In this document: positions 1 through 10,217 of the stretch, in pieces
Numbering within the stretch: position 1 is the stretch's first letter
Layout of the letters: each line of letters opens with the position of its first letter
DNA from: Acidobacteriota bacterium
Lineage (GTDB): Bacteria; Acidobacteriota; Blastocatellia; Pyrinomonadales; Pyrinomonadaceae
Direction of reading: 5' to 3'
Length of the DNA stretch: 64,000 nt
NCBI GenBank assembly: GCA_016715115.1
Contig: JADKBM010000004.1
Span: 868,001-932,000, forward strand
Position numbers and translations under genes: made by a program
The notes under the pieces: model-generated
Databases searched by the model: none
Told to the model about the DNA's origin: nothing
Seen by the model: only the letters and a program-made list of their open reading frames with translations

Positions 1-689
1 TCGGCTTCATTCGCGCGCTCGATCACGGTCGAAGGCGAGACTGTATCGCCGACCGGGAAGCCATCGGTCACAAGAATCACCGCACGCTTCGGAAATCTGT
101 TCTTCATCATCTTCGGAGATCTTTTGGCGAGAAGCCTCACGGCGGCGTCCGTTGCATCGTAGGCGTGGGTCGAAAGGCCGTCATCGGAACGGATCAGCTT
201 CTCGTACGCGCGTTCGAGCTTCTCCGGTTTGTTCGTAAATTCTTGAATCGTTTCAACATCCATTCCGAACTTTATGAGCGCGAAATATGAATCGCGATCA
301 GCGAGGCGCTTGACGAACCGGCGCAAGGCATCGCGCAGCAGCAAAAGTTCGGCGGGCGTCATACTGCCGGATACGTCGAGCGCGAAGACCACGGCGAGCG
401 GACGGTTGAAGTTCTCGCGGCGAACCGGTTCAAAAAATGAGATATCCCTTCGTTCACCGTCTTCGAAGAGTCTGAAATCGCTTGCGCCAAGTCCTCGGAC
501 CGGTTTGCCGTCGCGATCGCTGACGGTTATTTCGACGGCGGTAAGTTCCGTTGCGACACGGATGGTCTCATCCGGCGGCTGAGCGCGAGCAGGTATCGTT
601 GCGAGAATGACCATCAACGCGAAAAAACAAGAAGCCGCCAAAACCAACCGCGGACCTTTATTTGTTGACTTCCCGGTCTCAAAAAACAT
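1..689 (-). CDS. VWFA-related domain protein (acidobacterial type), C-terminus cut by window edge
   Basis: The reading frame runs leftward off the window, so only the first 229 residues are seen. Residues 1-36 form a signal peptide with a hydrophobic core ending in ARA. A short beta-rich region (about 40-90, with RLFEDGERRDISFF) precedes a von Willebrand factor A fold. The MIDAS metal-binding motif DVSGSM sits near residues 105-110, and the strand VILVTDGFPVGD later in the domain fits the same fold. This layout matches the VWFA-related acidobacterial family (TIGR03436 type), which are exported proteins of unknown role, probably in protein binding at the envelope. The ATG at 687-689 gives a complete signal peptide. 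No operon partner is visible. Confidence 0.85.
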   Translation of the reverse strand, partial: MFFETGKSTNKGPRLVLAASCFFALMVILATIPARAQPPDETIRVATELTAVEITVSDRDGKPVRGLGASDFRLFEDGERRDISFFEPVRRENFNRPLAVVFALDVSGSMTPAELLLLRDALRRFVKRLADRDSYFALIKFGMDVETIQEFTNKPEKLERAYEKLIRSDDGLSTHAYDATDAAVRLLAKRSPKMMKNRFPKRAVILVTDGFPVGDTVSPSTVIERANEA

Positions 690-941
690 ATTGCCTAAGG
701 AACAGTATTTATTCTAAAATTAAGACTTAGGGAATTCCCAGTTCCCTTGATTCAGAATCGGGCGGTTGTCCCGAGAACAGTTTATCGTAAATTGCCCCGA
801 GTTTTGTCAATTATTCAGAACGGTTGTTCCGACTCATCAATTTCACCCTGTGAATTACACGTCAAGATTTGATTGAACGCAAATTTTGCGTGCGAACAGC
901 TGATTTGAGGTCAACGGAAAATGAACTTTTAGAAATCGATC

Positions 942-3620
942 GTGACAGATAAAGATCTAAAGTCCCAAAGGCAAAATTCGGAAATGCAGATACGCGGCGG
1001 ATTAAGAACGATGGAGAAGCCAACCGAAAGCAAAGTCGAAGCAAATTTGCCAACCAAGTCTCTTTGGGGGTTAATGCTTCTCGCGTCTCTTGCAGCGTGC
1101 GGTTTCGCGCTTTACGGTTTGTTCAACTTTCCGACCCAGCAACTCGCAGTTCTTGGCGTTGCCCTGGCGATCACTGCGCTGACAAGCCAGTTTCGATTGA
1201 CCGTACCGGGCACTTCAATTCAGATTTCGACCAAAGAACTGGCCGTCTTTCTCGGGACGATCTGGCTTGGTGTTCCCGGCGCCGTGCTCTTGTCCGTCTC
1301 GACTTCGTTAGCCCATATCGGTTTTTCCAGTAAGTCGCGATTTGACCGATCGTTCAGCGTCTTCAACGACGTTACGGCCGGCTTCCTTTCCGCAATTGCA
1401 TTCTATTTCACACTCAGCAACTTTGCCGGTTTTATCCCAAATTATGTCGCGGATCAACCGCTCGAACCGCTCTGGCTCGGCGCCGGATTGGGAGTTTCCG
1501 CGACAGTTCACTATCTCGCAACCAGGACTCTCAACAGTCTGTTCGCGTTTTTGAAACTAAAAGAAGTCGTTTACGAATCATTGCGTACGCAGTTCCTTCG
1601 AACGATCGTACCGTATCTGATCAACCTCGCGAACGTCCTTTTGTTTCATTTCTTGTTCACATTCTTCGGACTCGCGTTCGGTTGGGTCGTCCTCGCCGTC
1701 GCGGCTCTTACACATCTTGCCAATCGCATTCACAATGATCGGCTTGAGCAGAAGGTGAAGGAAATTCGCGAAGCGAGCCGCATCCACCTCGCAACGGTCG
1801 AAGCGCTCGCAACGGCGATCGATGCGCGTGATCAGGTCGGCCGAGGACACGTCCGGCGGACTCAGATATATGCCGTCGGCATCGGCGAAATGCTCGGATT
1901 GCCTGAGGACGAGATTCGGGCGCTCAGAACCGGCGCGCTTCTCCACGATATTGGTAAACTGGCGGTTCCCGATCACATCCTGAACAAGCCGGGCCGACTG
2001 ACTCCGGCCGAAATGGAAAAGATCAAGATTCACGCGGCGGTCGGCGCTTCGATCCTCGAATCCATCGGATTCAGCGATCCCGTCATTCCAACGATCAAAT
2101 ACCACCACGAGAGTTGGGACGGAACGGGATATCCTGAAGGTCTGAAGGCAAAGAAGATTCCGCTGACGGCCCGGATCCTGTCGGTCGCCGACGCCTATGA
2201 CACGCTTCGCGGCGCCCGTCCGTACAGAGCCGCAGTTTCACGCGAAGAGGCGCGCAGATTCCTGGTCAACGGCGCCGGTTCGCAGTTCGATCCGACGATC
2301 GTCGATATTTTTTGCCGAAATCTCAGCCAGTTTGAAGGTAAGATCGAGAACGAGAATCTGGCCTACGAATTTGACTCTGCATCTGAAGAAGCGTCCTTCA
2401 AGACCGCGGCGGAAAACCAGAGTTACATCGAGCAGATCAAGCGCGCAAACCGCGAGGTTTTCACGCTTTACGAACTCGCGCGGACGTTCAGTTCGTCGCT
2501 TTCGATCGAGAACATATATGCGTTGTTCGCGGCCAAGATCCGCGAACTCGTCCCGTTCGACACGTGCGTTATCTACCAGCACAACGAATTGACGGACGAA
2601 GCGCAGGCGGTTTACACCGAGGGCCTCAATGACGCCGAGCTCAAGCATATTTATGTACGATCAGGCGAAGGCGGAACGGGTTTCGCGCTCAAGAAACGTC
2701 AGGCTGTGTCTTCCAAAGTTCCGAGTCTCGACTTTTCCTTCAGTCAAGTGAGCCTCAGTTACGAGTATTCGGCGATGGCGTCGCTCCCTCTGATCGCGAA
2801 AGAAAAACTGCTCGGCGCCATTTCGATCTATTCGTGCGGCATCGCGGAGTATGAAGACGAGCATCTTCGTTTGCTCGAGACAGTTTCGAGAATTGCCTCG
2901 GATGCGATCTTCAAGTCAATCAATCACGCGGAAACCGAATCGCGCGCGTTGACCGATCCGATGACCGGATTGCCGAACGCCCGCAGTTTGCAGATTCAAT
3001 TTGAAAAGGAGTCGGCACGGTCCGACCGAAATGACGGCAAGTTTCAGGTGCTGATGCTTGATCTGGACGGATTCAAGGACGTTAATGACACCTTCGGCCA
3101 CAAGATCGGCGACAAGCTGCTCAAAGAAGTCTCGAAAGTAATGCGCGGCCAGATGCGCGACTACGACTTTCTCGCCCGTTATGCGGGTGACGAGTTTGTC
3201 GGAATCATTCCGGAAACCGACAACCGCTCGATTCAGGAATTGTGTCAACGGATCGAAAAAGCCGTCGCGAACTTTCTCTTGCCGATCGGCGACGGGCGAT
3301 TTGCAAAGGTGGGCATAAGTGTCGGCGCCGCATCCTATCCGGCGTCCGGAAAGATGCTCGATCAGCTACTGATCGCAGCCGACAAGGCAATGTATGAGGT
3401 CAAGACCCGCCGCAAACGCCTGAAACTTGAGGCCGGCAAAGCAAAGCTCCCGGAAATAGATGCCGCACCGGCGTCGAAGCCACAGCCGCCGGCGATCGCA
3501 GTCAAACCGGTTGTTGAAACAGTGGAACTGCAACCCCATGATCTCGTTGTCGAGAGTCAGGACGAGAACTTCCTTGTCGAGCTCGACGAAAGCCACATCA
3601 TTTCTTCGGCGATAAACTAA
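942..3620 (+). CDS. Membrane-bound HD-GYP phosphodiesterase / GAF / GGDEF diguanylate cyclase
   Basis: A bifunctional cyclic-di-GMP enzyme of 892 residues. Residues about 40-265 contain several membrane helices resembling a MASE-type sensor. The HD-GYP domain follows, with HDIGK near 335 and HHESWDGTGYP near 387, the metal and substrate motifs of cyclic-di-GMP hydrolysis. A GAF domain (about 500-660) links to a GGDEF domain with LTDPMTGLPNA and AGDEF (748-752), a variant still compatible with cyclase activity. The tail past 830 is low-complexity. The GTG start at 942 is uncertain: in-frame ATGs at 984 and 1011 would remove 14 or 23 residues, and none has a strong ribosome binding site. It converges on the Omp85 gene. 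Confidence 0.9.
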   Translation: MTDKDLKSQRQNSEMQIRGGLRTMEKPTESKVEANLPTKSLWGLMLLASLAACGFALYGLFNFPTQQLAVLGVALAITALTSQFRLTVPGTSIQISTKELAVFLGTIWLGVPGAVLLSVSTSLAHIGFSSKSRFDRSFSVFNDVTAGFLSAIAFYFTLSNFAGFIPNYVADQPLEPLWLGAGLGVSATVHYLATRTLNSLFAFLKLKEVVYESLRTQFLRTIVPYLINLANVLLFHFLFTFFGLAFGWVVLAVAALTHLANRIHNDRLEQKVKEIREASRIHLATVEALATAIDARDQVGRGHVRRTQIYAVGIGEMLGLPEDEIRALRTGALLHDIGKLAVPDHILNKPGRLTPAEMEKIKIHAAVGASILESIGFSDPVIPTIKYHHESWDGTGYPEGLKAKKIPLTARILSVADAYDTLRGARPYRAAVSREEARRFLVNGAGSQFDPTIVDIFCRNLSQFEGKIENENLAYEFDSASEEASFKTAAENQSYIEQIKRANREVFTLYELARTFSSSLSIENIYALFAAKIRELVPFDTCVIYQHNELTDEAQAVYTEGLNDAELKHIYVRSGEGGTGFALKKRQAVSSKVPSLDFSFSQVSLSYEYSAMASLPLIAKEKLLGAISIYSCGIAEYEDEHLRLLETVSRIASDAIFKSINHAETESRALTDPMTGLPNARSLQIQFEKESARSDRNDGKFQVLMLDLDGFKDVNDTFGHKIGDKLLKEVSKVMRGQMRDYDFLARYAGDEFVGIIPETDNRSIQELCQRIEKAVANFLLPIGDGRFAKVGISVGAASYPASGKMLDQLLIAADKAMYEVKTRRKRLKLEAGKAKLPEIDAAPASKPQPPAIAVKPVVETVELQPHDLVVESQDENFLVELDESHIISSAIN

Positions 3621-3684
3621 CGGAAAAAGGGAGCAGGTAAAGAGAAAACGTCGGGGTTTCCGATCGATCGGCCCGTTCTCCCCT

Positions 3685-6600
3685 TTAGAACGCTTGCGAG
3701 AACCTGAAATGAATCTGCTCTTGGCGCAAGCGATAGATCCCATCCGGGCCGATCGGTTGCGGAATTCGAAATTGCGGCGGATTGAGCAAGTATCCGAAAT
3801 CCACCCCGAACTCACCGCCTACCGGAGTTTTAAGACGCAACCCGAGACCGACCGTATGCGACCAGAGCGCCCGCAGATTCTGTCGGAACGTATCTCCGGC
3901 CGGAACATCGGGCGGATTGAAGATATCGCCGATCCTTCGGAAAACGTTCCCGCCGTCGTAAAACGGAACGGCGCGGATGGACTTGGTCAACGGAATCCGC
4001 GCTTCGAGGTTTACGATCGCCAGCGCGTTGCCTCCGAACGGCACGGTAAAGGGATTGAGCGCAATGATCTGGCCGCTTTGATCACGGAAAGTGCCTTGCG
4101 GAGCGATCACTACCCGCGGTCCGGCCGATTCGAAGTCAAACCCGCGGATGGACGTTGAACCTCCGGCAAAGAATCGTTCGCTGATCGGCAGAATCCCGTC
4201 AAGATCCGGGAACTGCGTCGAATTGAACCGGCTGCGCTTTGAAAAAACGTTCGCGAGCCCGATAACCGCGCGTCCGGCGAATGTCGTGTTCTTCAGCGCC
4301 GGAACGGTGTAGAAGCGATAATACGACGCCTGAAACTTCTGAAATCCGATGTTGGCGCCGAGAAACGGCAGGCTCAGATTGTATTCGGCGGTAATATACT
4401 CGCCTTTCGTCGGATCGCCGGGATTGTAGCGACAGGGATCGCCGGCCTCGCCTTTCGAGATTATCTCCAAAACGGAATACCGAAAATTGCAGTTTTCCCG
4501 CGTGTCGCGGACGTAGGTCGCACCGAATCCCGAGATTCGAATCTTCGCGTCCGGAAGCAGAAGGTCCTTGATCAGAAGACTTTCGATGTTGAATAGCCGG
4601 ACGTCCTCGAATCGATAGCGGAGGAAGATGAGGCTCCGTTCTTTGTAATTGATCGTCCGACTCGTCTCGGCAAAGAGCGTCAGGCGATTGATCGTCGGGT
4701 CTCCGGTATTGTTCCCGAATTGATCGATCGGATTTCCGTTGGCGTCGATCCGCTGAACGACGCCGAAGGTTCCCTTATCGAAGGCCGACCGAAAGAACCT
4801 CGTGACCGTCGAATCACGTTGGTATTGAGCCGTAAAGGTCAACGGCGAAAAGCGCCGGACGCCGTCTGCCGATCTTCCATCGCTGATGAATCGCGGATTG
4901 ACGTAATCGACTTGAAAGATCTGCTGAAGACGACTGATACGAGCCCGCGCTCCACCCTGCTGAAGCTTGCCGAAAAGATTGAAATGGCGAATGTCGAACG
5001 AACCGAACGGTCCGGCATCGGTCGAAAAACCGCCGCCGTACGTGATCAATCGCGGCGGCTGTTCTTCGACGTTGATGACGATATCGATCAAACGGTTTCC
5101 GTCCGTGCCCTCACCCGCCGGCTCAGTCTTGATCTCGACACGCTTGAACGCATCGCTGGCGTACAGATTCTGCTCGCTCGCGAAGATGTCGGCCGCCCGC
5201 AAGACGTTTCCAACCCGTAGATTCAAGGCCTTCAGGATCGCGTTGCGCGCGGTTCGTTCGTTTCCGCTGATCCGGATACGATTGATGATCACGCGCTTGC
5301 CCTCGTTCTCAACGCGGTAAATGACCTTGATTCGATCCTCGGTTTCATCCGACGATTTTTCTTCCACCTCAAAAATGATCCCGGCTTCGTAAAAACCCTC
5401 GTTTGAATAAAACTCGACGAGTTTCTTGACGCCGTTCCGGATCCGCGCGCGCGAGTAATTCTGACCGATCAGGTTCGGTAGTTTGGATTTCAGAACCGAT
5501 TCCGAAAACGCTGAATTGCCGATCAATTGAACCTCGTCGATTCGCGTCGGACGGCCTTCGTTGACGACGAAAGTAATGATCAGATCTTCGCCATTGGGCG
5601 AAACACCTTGCTTCACGGTCACGGTCGAAGAGCGAAATCCGAGTTCACGCATCAGCGACTGGATGGTTTCACGATCTTCGCTGAGCAATTCGGAACTCGT
5701 GTATCCGCGACCGTAACCCAGGTACGGAACAATTCCGAGCACCGTCGCTTGCTGCGATTCGAGAACCGTTTTGACCTCCGCCGCGGGCAAGAGTTTCGTC
5801 CCTTCGATGCGGATGTCGACGAGTTTGAATTGACGATTTAGATCGGCGAGGTACTTCACGTCGACGGTTTTGGCATCGAGTTCCGCTCCCGCCAAAGCCG
5901 AACACAGCGTCTCGGTCCCATTGACGATATAACTTGCTTCCGTTTCGGTGAATGCCGGCGTGACGGAGCAAACCGGAGTGACGTCGGCGAAGAAGAACCC
6001 CTGTTCTTGAAAGTAGTTCTCGAGGCGCCGTTCGCCTTCGACTATCGCCGAATAATCAAGTGTTCCCTCGCGCAGGATCGGAAGGAGTTTCGTTCGCGTG
6101 CCATTGCCGACCTTCTCCTTGTCAGATTCGATCTCGACCCGAACAACGGCGCCGACCTTGCCGCTTAGTGAGACCGCGACCGAATTGTTGTCGGGATCGA
6201 AAACAACGCGCGGTTCGATCAGGTCCGGCGCGAAATGTTCCTGTTCGCGAAGGGCGCTCTCGACACGTTGAACATCTTCGTTGAGTTTGGCTTTCGAGAA
6301 TGGCGCTCCGGTTTTGAGATTAAGTTTGGTCAGCACATTCTTCGCATCAAAACCGGTTACCGCGATCTTGAATTCGCTGACCCGTGCTTGGACGTTCGGC
6401 GATACGTCAAACCGAACCGCAACCTGCGTCTCGCCGGTCAGCGGTGTTTGCGAATAAGTAACCTCGGAATTGTAGTAGCCGCGGTCACGCAGGTATTCGA
6501 GGATCGCGTTGGCGTTCGACTGAAGAACCTGTTCGGTCACCGCCTGGCCCGGGGTGAGGAGATTGAGCTTGAAAAGAAGCTCGTCTTCGGTGATCGGTTC

Positions 6601-6999
6601 GCCGGTGAACTTTCCGATCTTCACGACCAAACGCTCAGCGCGCGTCTTGCGTTTGATCACGAAACGCAACCTGACCGAAGCTTCCCCGATCGGTTCCGCT
6701 TCGACCGAAACCGAAGCGACACGTCCGGTGTCGTAGATTCTCTGAATCGCCTCCCGGACCCTGACCGCTGAAAATGCTTCGCCAAGCGCTCCGCGCGCAA
6801 TCAGCCTGAACTGCTCGGCCGCCGACAGATCGCGGTCGTTCCCCTCGAACGTGACATCGACCGGGTCGACTATCTTTTTCCCTTCAAACTGATTTTGGGC
6901 GTTGGCGACGGCACTTAAGAGAATGAACATTGCGATCGCCGAACAAAGGCGAAGCAACTTTTCACGAACTCCAAATTTTCCCGCTCCCAGTGACGTCAT
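3685..6999 (-). CDS. Omp85-family outer-membrane protein (BamA/TamA-like)
   Basis: An 1104-residue protein that should insert beta-barrel proteins or secrete substrates at the outer membrane. A signal peptide (about 1-34, ending AVANA) precedes a long periplasmic part made of repeated POTRA-like units, for example around RIDEVQLIGNSAFSESVL and RVIINRIRISGNERTARNAIL. The C-terminal barrel carries SIRGFDFESAGPR, which matches the (V/I)RGF loop-6 motif of Omp85 proteins, and the chain ends in Phe as barrel proteins do. The length exceeds that of Escherichia coli BamA (about 810), which suggests extra POTRA domains. It could be BamA itself or a TamA-like paralogue; bam or skp neighbours that would settle this are absent. 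Confidence 0.9.
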   Translation of the reverse strand: MTSLGAGKFGVREKLLRLCSAIAMFILLSAVANAQNQFEGKKIVDPVDVTFEGNDRDLSAAEQFRLIARGALGEAFSAVRVREAIQRIYDTGRVASVSVEAEPIGEASVRLRFVIKRKTRAERLVVKIGKFTGEPITEDELLFKLNLLTPGQAVTEQVLQSNANAILEYLRDRGYYNSEVTYSQTPLTGETQVAVRFDVSPNVQARVSEFKIAVTGFDAKNVLTKLNLKTGAPFSKAKLNEDVQRVESALREQEHFAPDLIEPRVVFDPDNNSVAVSLSGKVGAVVRVEIESDKEKVGNGTRTKLLPILREGTLDYSAIVEGERRLENYFQEQGFFFADVTPVCSVTPAFTETEASYIVNGTETLCSALAGAELDAKTVDVKYLADLNRQFKLVDIRIEGTKLLPAAEVKTVLESQQATVLGIVPYLGYGRGYTSSELLSEDRETIQSLMRELGFRSSTVTVKQGVSPNGEDLIITFVVNEGRPTRIDEVQLIGNSAFSESVLKSKLPNLIGQNYSRARIRNGVKKLVEFYSNEGFYEAGIIFEVEEKSSDETEDRIKVIYRVENEGKRVIINRIRISGNERTARNAILKALNLRVGNVLRAADIFASEQNLYASDAFKRVEIKTEPAGEGTDGNRLIDIVINVEEQPPRLITYGGGFSTDAGPFGSFDIRHFNLFGKLQQGGARARISRLQQIFQVDYVNPRFISDGRSADGVRRFSPLTFTAQYQRDSTVTRFFRSAFDKGTFGVVQRIDANGNPIDQFGNNTGDPTINRLTLFAETSRTINYKERSLIFLRYRFEDVRLFNIESLLIKDLLLPDAKIRISGFGATYVRDTRENCNFRYSVLEIISKGEAGDPCRYNPGDPTKGEYITAEYNLSLPFLGANIGFQKFQASYYRFYTVPALKNTTFAGRAVIGLANVFSKRSRFNSTQFPDLDGILPISERFFAGGSTSIRGFDFESAGPRVVIAPQGTFRDQSGQIIALNPFTVPFGGNALAIVNLEARIPLTKSIRAVPFYDGGNVFRRIGDIFNPPDVPAGDTFRQNLRALWSHTVGLGLRLKTPVGGEFGVDFGYLLNPPQFRIPQPIGPDGIYRLRQEQIHFRFSQAF

Positions 7000-7317
7000 C
7001 TGTTACCGATTCGTTGCCGCAACCCAAAAATCACGTTGAATGCCGGCTATGGCGGCCGGACGAGTCTTTGACTTTGGAGAGCCCCTACAGTCTAGCAAAA
7101 ACCAATTGCAAAAAGAACTTACGCCCTTCCGACTGGCGTTCGAATAAATTTCGCCCGCGTTGCAACCAAATCAAAATGTGGATGCATCAAGGTAGTTGTA
7201 ACTCGTCAGACGACGGCGCGGGTGCTGAACACGCCGAAATAATTCAAACAACTGGTTTTACGACCTTCATTTTTGCATAGCGCAAAGACGTTTCTACGTT
7301 TGCGTTCAGGAGAAGTT
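7000..7317. other. Intergenic region with no recognisable gene
   Basis: This 318-base gap lies between the divergent Omp85 and ankyrin-protein genes and should hold both promoters. I see no convincing small gene, RNA or repeat. The ankyrin gene has a clear AGGAGAAG ribosome binding site at its right edge. Confidence 0.5.
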
Positions 7318-8391
7318 ATGTCAGAAAAAAACTTGGCCGACTCGATCTGTGTGAGGAACGAGCGCAGCCGCGCGCGATTCGCGGCGGGCGTTCTGGGCGC
7401 ATCGCTGACGCTCTCGACGTTGGCGTTCGCGCAGGGAACACCGGCCCTGACCGGCCGAAACAACGACCGACTGTCGGCGGCAAAGACACCTGAAAATCGG
7501 CCTGTTGCGGCGGCCAAGTCGCAACTCGTTTCGGGCACCGTGACCGATATTCACGGCGCGGCAATTCCCAATGCTCAGGTGACCCTAACCGGCGTGTCGA
7601 ATGGAGCGAGACTCCGAACCCAATGCAACGAAGAAGGCGAGTATGGGTTTTCGAATGTCGATCCCGGAAGTTACAGGTTGGAGGTTGCGGCGGCGGCGTT
7701 CAAGGAACGTTCGATTGATATTGACGTTCGGGAAGATAGCTCGAGCTCCGCGAATATTGAATTGGAGGTGCCCGAGGTATTCGTGACGATGGGCATCGTC
7801 GCCTACGCCGAATACTCGGGCCCGCTCTTTCGCGCCGTTTCAGACAATAATTCCGACCTCGTCAAGCAATTGATCGGCACCGGAGAGAACGTCAATTCCA
7901 AGGACGATGGTTACGGCGAAATAACGCCGCTGTTTCTGGCGGTGGAAAACGGCAATGCTGGGATCGTCGAGATCTTGCTCGAATTCGGCGCCAACGTGAA
8001 TGCACGGGATGAGGCGGGTCAGACGCCTTTGATGCGCATCGACGATGACGCCGATGTCGAGGTCGTGCGAACCCTGATCAAATACGGCGCGAAGGTCGAC
8101 CTGACCGACCGTCAGGGAAACAACGCCCTGATACTCGCGGCGCGAAACGCCGACCCCGAGGTGCTGAAGATCCTGATCTTGGAAACGGACGATATCGATG
8201 CCCGGAACTCGCGCGGGCGGACCGCCCTGATGGAGGCCGCGGACGAGGACAATGTTGAGAGTGTCAAAGCCCTGCTCATCGCCGGCGCAAACGTGAATTT
8301 AAAGGACAAGGAAGGCGAGACCGCTTGGGATCTGACGACAAATCCGCAGATCGAAAGGCTTCTCGAGCGTTACGGCGCGATTGTCAATTAA
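7318..8391 (+). CDS. Exported carboxypeptidase-regulatory-like and ankyrin-repeat protein
   Basis: A 357-residue exported protein that probably acts in protein-protein contacts at the cell envelope. The ATG at 7318 follows a strong AGGAGAAG site. Residues about 20-42 form a hydrophobic signal segment after a basic N-terminus. A carboxypeptidase-regulatory-like beta-sandwich follows (about 70-140, VSGTVTDIHGAAIPNAQVTLTG). From about 165 to the end come at least five ankyrin repeats, with units such as GITPLFLAVENGNAGIVEILLE-type helices and NVNARDEAGQTPLMR. The stop codon overlaps the stop of the convergent desaturase gene by 4 bases. The combination of these two domains is typical of acidobacterial secreted proteins; the partner is unknown. 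Confidence 0.85.
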   Translation: MSEKNLADSICVRNERSRARFAAGVLGASLTLSTLAFAQGTPALTGRNNDRLSAAKTPENRPVAAAKSQLVSGTVTDIHGAAIPNAQVTLTGVSNGARLRTQCNEEGEYGFSNVDPGSYRLEVAAAAFKERSIDIDVREDSSSSANIELEVPEVFVTMGIVAYAEYSGPLFRAVSDNNSDLVKQLIGTGENVNSKDDGYGEITPLFLAVENGNAGIVEILLEFGANVNARDEAGQTPLMRIDDDADVEVVRTLIKYGAKVDLTDRQGNNALILAARNADPEVLKILILETDDIDARNSRGRTALMEAADEDNVESVKALLIAGANVNLKDKEGETAWDLTTNPQIERLLERYGAIVN

Positions 8392-9866
8392 CTTGGCGCG
8401 GCGTCGCGCAGAACGAGTTCGGCGGCCATTCGTCCCGAGATCAGCACCAGCGGCATTCCGCCGCCGGGATGAGTTGTGCCGCCGGCGAAATACAATCCTT
8501 CGACTTCGCGCGACTTGTTTCGCGGCCTGAGAAACGCCGAAAAGATGCCGTTCGACGAGACGCCGTAGATCGATCCGCGGTTCGCGCGGTATCGGATCCG
8601 AAAGTCGTCCGGCGTGATCGATTCCTCGACGACGACCGAGCGGTTGAGTCCTTCAAGTCCGAATTGTTCCAATTTCGAAATTATAAGATCGCGATACTGC
8701 GGCCCCTCGCGCGACCAATCGGTCCGCTCGCTCGTATACGGCGCGTTGACCAGTATGAAGAGATTCTCGCAGCCCTCGGGCGCCTGCGTCACATCCGTAC
8801 GCGACGTCGCACAGACGTAGATCGTCGGGTCTTTTGACGGACGCAACTCGTCGAACATCGATCTGAACTCGGCACGGTAATCGTCGGAGAAGAAGATGTT
8901 GTGATGCGCCAACTGCGGGAACTTGACGTTCGTTCCGAGAAGCAGAACGAATCCGCTGCAGGACGGCTCGATGCGGTCGAGTTTCTTCAACGGATAGTCG
9001 CGGCTCGAAACGAGATTCCGGTACGTATCGATCGCATCCGAGTTCGCGACAATGAAATCCGCCTCGAGAGTCTCGCCGTTGACGAGATCGACGCCTTTCG
9101 TTTTGCCGTCTTCAACGACGATCTTTTCGACTTCCGAATTCAGTTTGATCTCAACGCCCATCTCGGCGGCCAGTTTCGTTATCGCCGTCGGTATCCCGTA
9201 GATTCCGCCCGTCGGATACCACGCGCCGAGACCGAATTCGACATATGGGATCAACGAAAAAGTGGCCGGCACCTTGTATGGCGAGGAACCGTTATAGGTG
9301 GCGAAACGATCGAACAACTGCCGCATCTTTGCTGATTTGAAGTAGCGTCCGACGTGCGAGTCGAGCGAACGCAGTGCCGATATCTTCCACAGATCGCCGA
9401 GATTCGAACGAGTGAACATCTCCGACATATCGCTCAGATTATGCTTGAGAAAAGTCCGCTCGGCGACCTCGTACTTGTCGCGTGAATCGGCAAGAAAGTC
9501 GCGAAAGCCGGCCGCATCGCGGGGTTCGACCACGGCGATCCGTCGTTCAGTCTCTTCCGCGTCGCCGGAAGCGTCGAAGCGTGTTCCGTCGGACCAGAAG
9601 TAACGACAGATCGGGTCAAGCCTTTCAAAAATCAGATAATCGTCGAGCGAGCGTCCGCAGAACTCGAACAACTCTTCAAAAACGTGCTTCATCGTCACGA
9701 GCGATGCGCCGGTGTCAAAATGAAAGCCGTTTGATTCGAAGTAATTGACCTTTCCGCCCGGAGTCCCGTTCTTTTCGACGACGGTCACGCAAAACCCGGA
9801 CTTTGCCAAGCGGCAAGCCGCCGAAAGTCCGCCCAAACCGGCGCCGATGACCACGATTTTTTTCAT
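8388..9866 (-). CDS. CrtI-family FAD-dependent phytoene desaturase-like oxidoreductase
   Basis: A 492-residue flavoprotein of the carotenoid desaturase/isomerase family. The N-terminus has the Rossmann dinucleotide-binding motif VVIGAGLGGLSAACRLAKSG followed by VVEKNGTPGGKV, and the C-terminus has LYFAGGTTHPGGGMPLVLIS, the conserved FAD-binding end of CrtI proteins. Length fits the family. I chose ATG at 9866 because it puts the FAD motif right at the N-terminus; a longer frame upstream adds 27 unconserved residues. No other carotenoid gene (crtB, crtE) lies in the window, so the exact substrate (phytoene or a later carotenoid) is open. It is a single gene, convergent with the ankyrin gene. 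Confidence 0.85.
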   Translation of the reverse strand: MKKIVVIGAGLGGLSAACRLAKSGFCVTVVEKNGTPGGKVNYFESNGFHFDTGASLVTMKHVFEELFEFCGRSLDDYLIFERLDPICRYFWSDGTRFDASGDAEETERRIAVVEPRDAAGFRDFLADSRDKYEVAERTFLKHNLSDMSEMFTRSNLGDLWKISALRSLDSHVGRYFKSAKMRQLFDRFATYNGSSPYKVPATFSLIPYVEFGLGAWYPTGGIYGIPTAITKLAAEMGVEIKLNSEVEKIVVEDGKTKGVDLVNGETLEADFIVANSDAIDTYRNLVSSRDYPLKKLDRIEPSCSGFVLLLGTNVKFPQLAHHNIFFSDDYRAEFRSMFDELRPSKDPTIYVCATSRTDVTQAPEGCENLFILVNAPYTSERTDWSREGPQYRDLIISKLEQFGLEGLNRSVVVEESITPDDFRIRYRANRGSIYGVSSNGIFSAFLRPRNKSREVEGLYFAGGTTHPGGGMPLVLISGRMAAELVLRDAAPS

Positions 9867-9997
9867 CGCATCTATCTTAAACTCAACCGGTCGATTCCGG
9901 AATTCGGGTTCTGAATCAATGGTTTTGACAAACCGAGGCGATTGCAATAATCTCTTTAATGAAAACGACTTTCATAGTCAGTCTAATTAGGAGAGTT

Positions 9998-10078
9998 ATG
10001 AAAACGAAAAAGAAGTGCTGTAAAAAGTATAAGAAGGGCAAGGCCTGCAAGAAATGTCCTTTTTACTGCAGTAAATAG
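9998..10078 (+). CDS. 26-residue Cys/Lys-rich small protein
   Basis: A tiny open frame with a near-ideal Shine-Dalgarno (TTAGGAGAG, 6 bases before ATG). The peptide reads MKTKKKCCKKYKKGKACKKC followed by PFYCSK, with five Cys and eleven Lys in 26 residues. The spacing of the Cys residues (CC, x8, C, x2, C, x4, C) could bind a metal ion or form disulfides; the charge suggests nucleic acid or membrane contact. It stands alone between the divergent desaturase and the fumarylacetoacetase gene. I recall similar CCKKY...KxCKxCP mini-proteins in other bacteria, but cannot verify this here. Function unknown. Confidence 0.65.
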   Translation: MKTKKKCCKKYKKGKACKKCPFYCSK

Positions 10079-10217
10079 GCTCACCGCTCCTTGTTTCGCA
10101 AGCTCCCCGCGCGCTTTTCACCGGGCGCGTTCGTGTTAGAATAAGGTTTCCGTCTGGGTTCTTCGGTGCAAAGCGTGAGCAGTCTCCGCACGCACGAATG
10201 ACGTTCGGAGCTTGACT

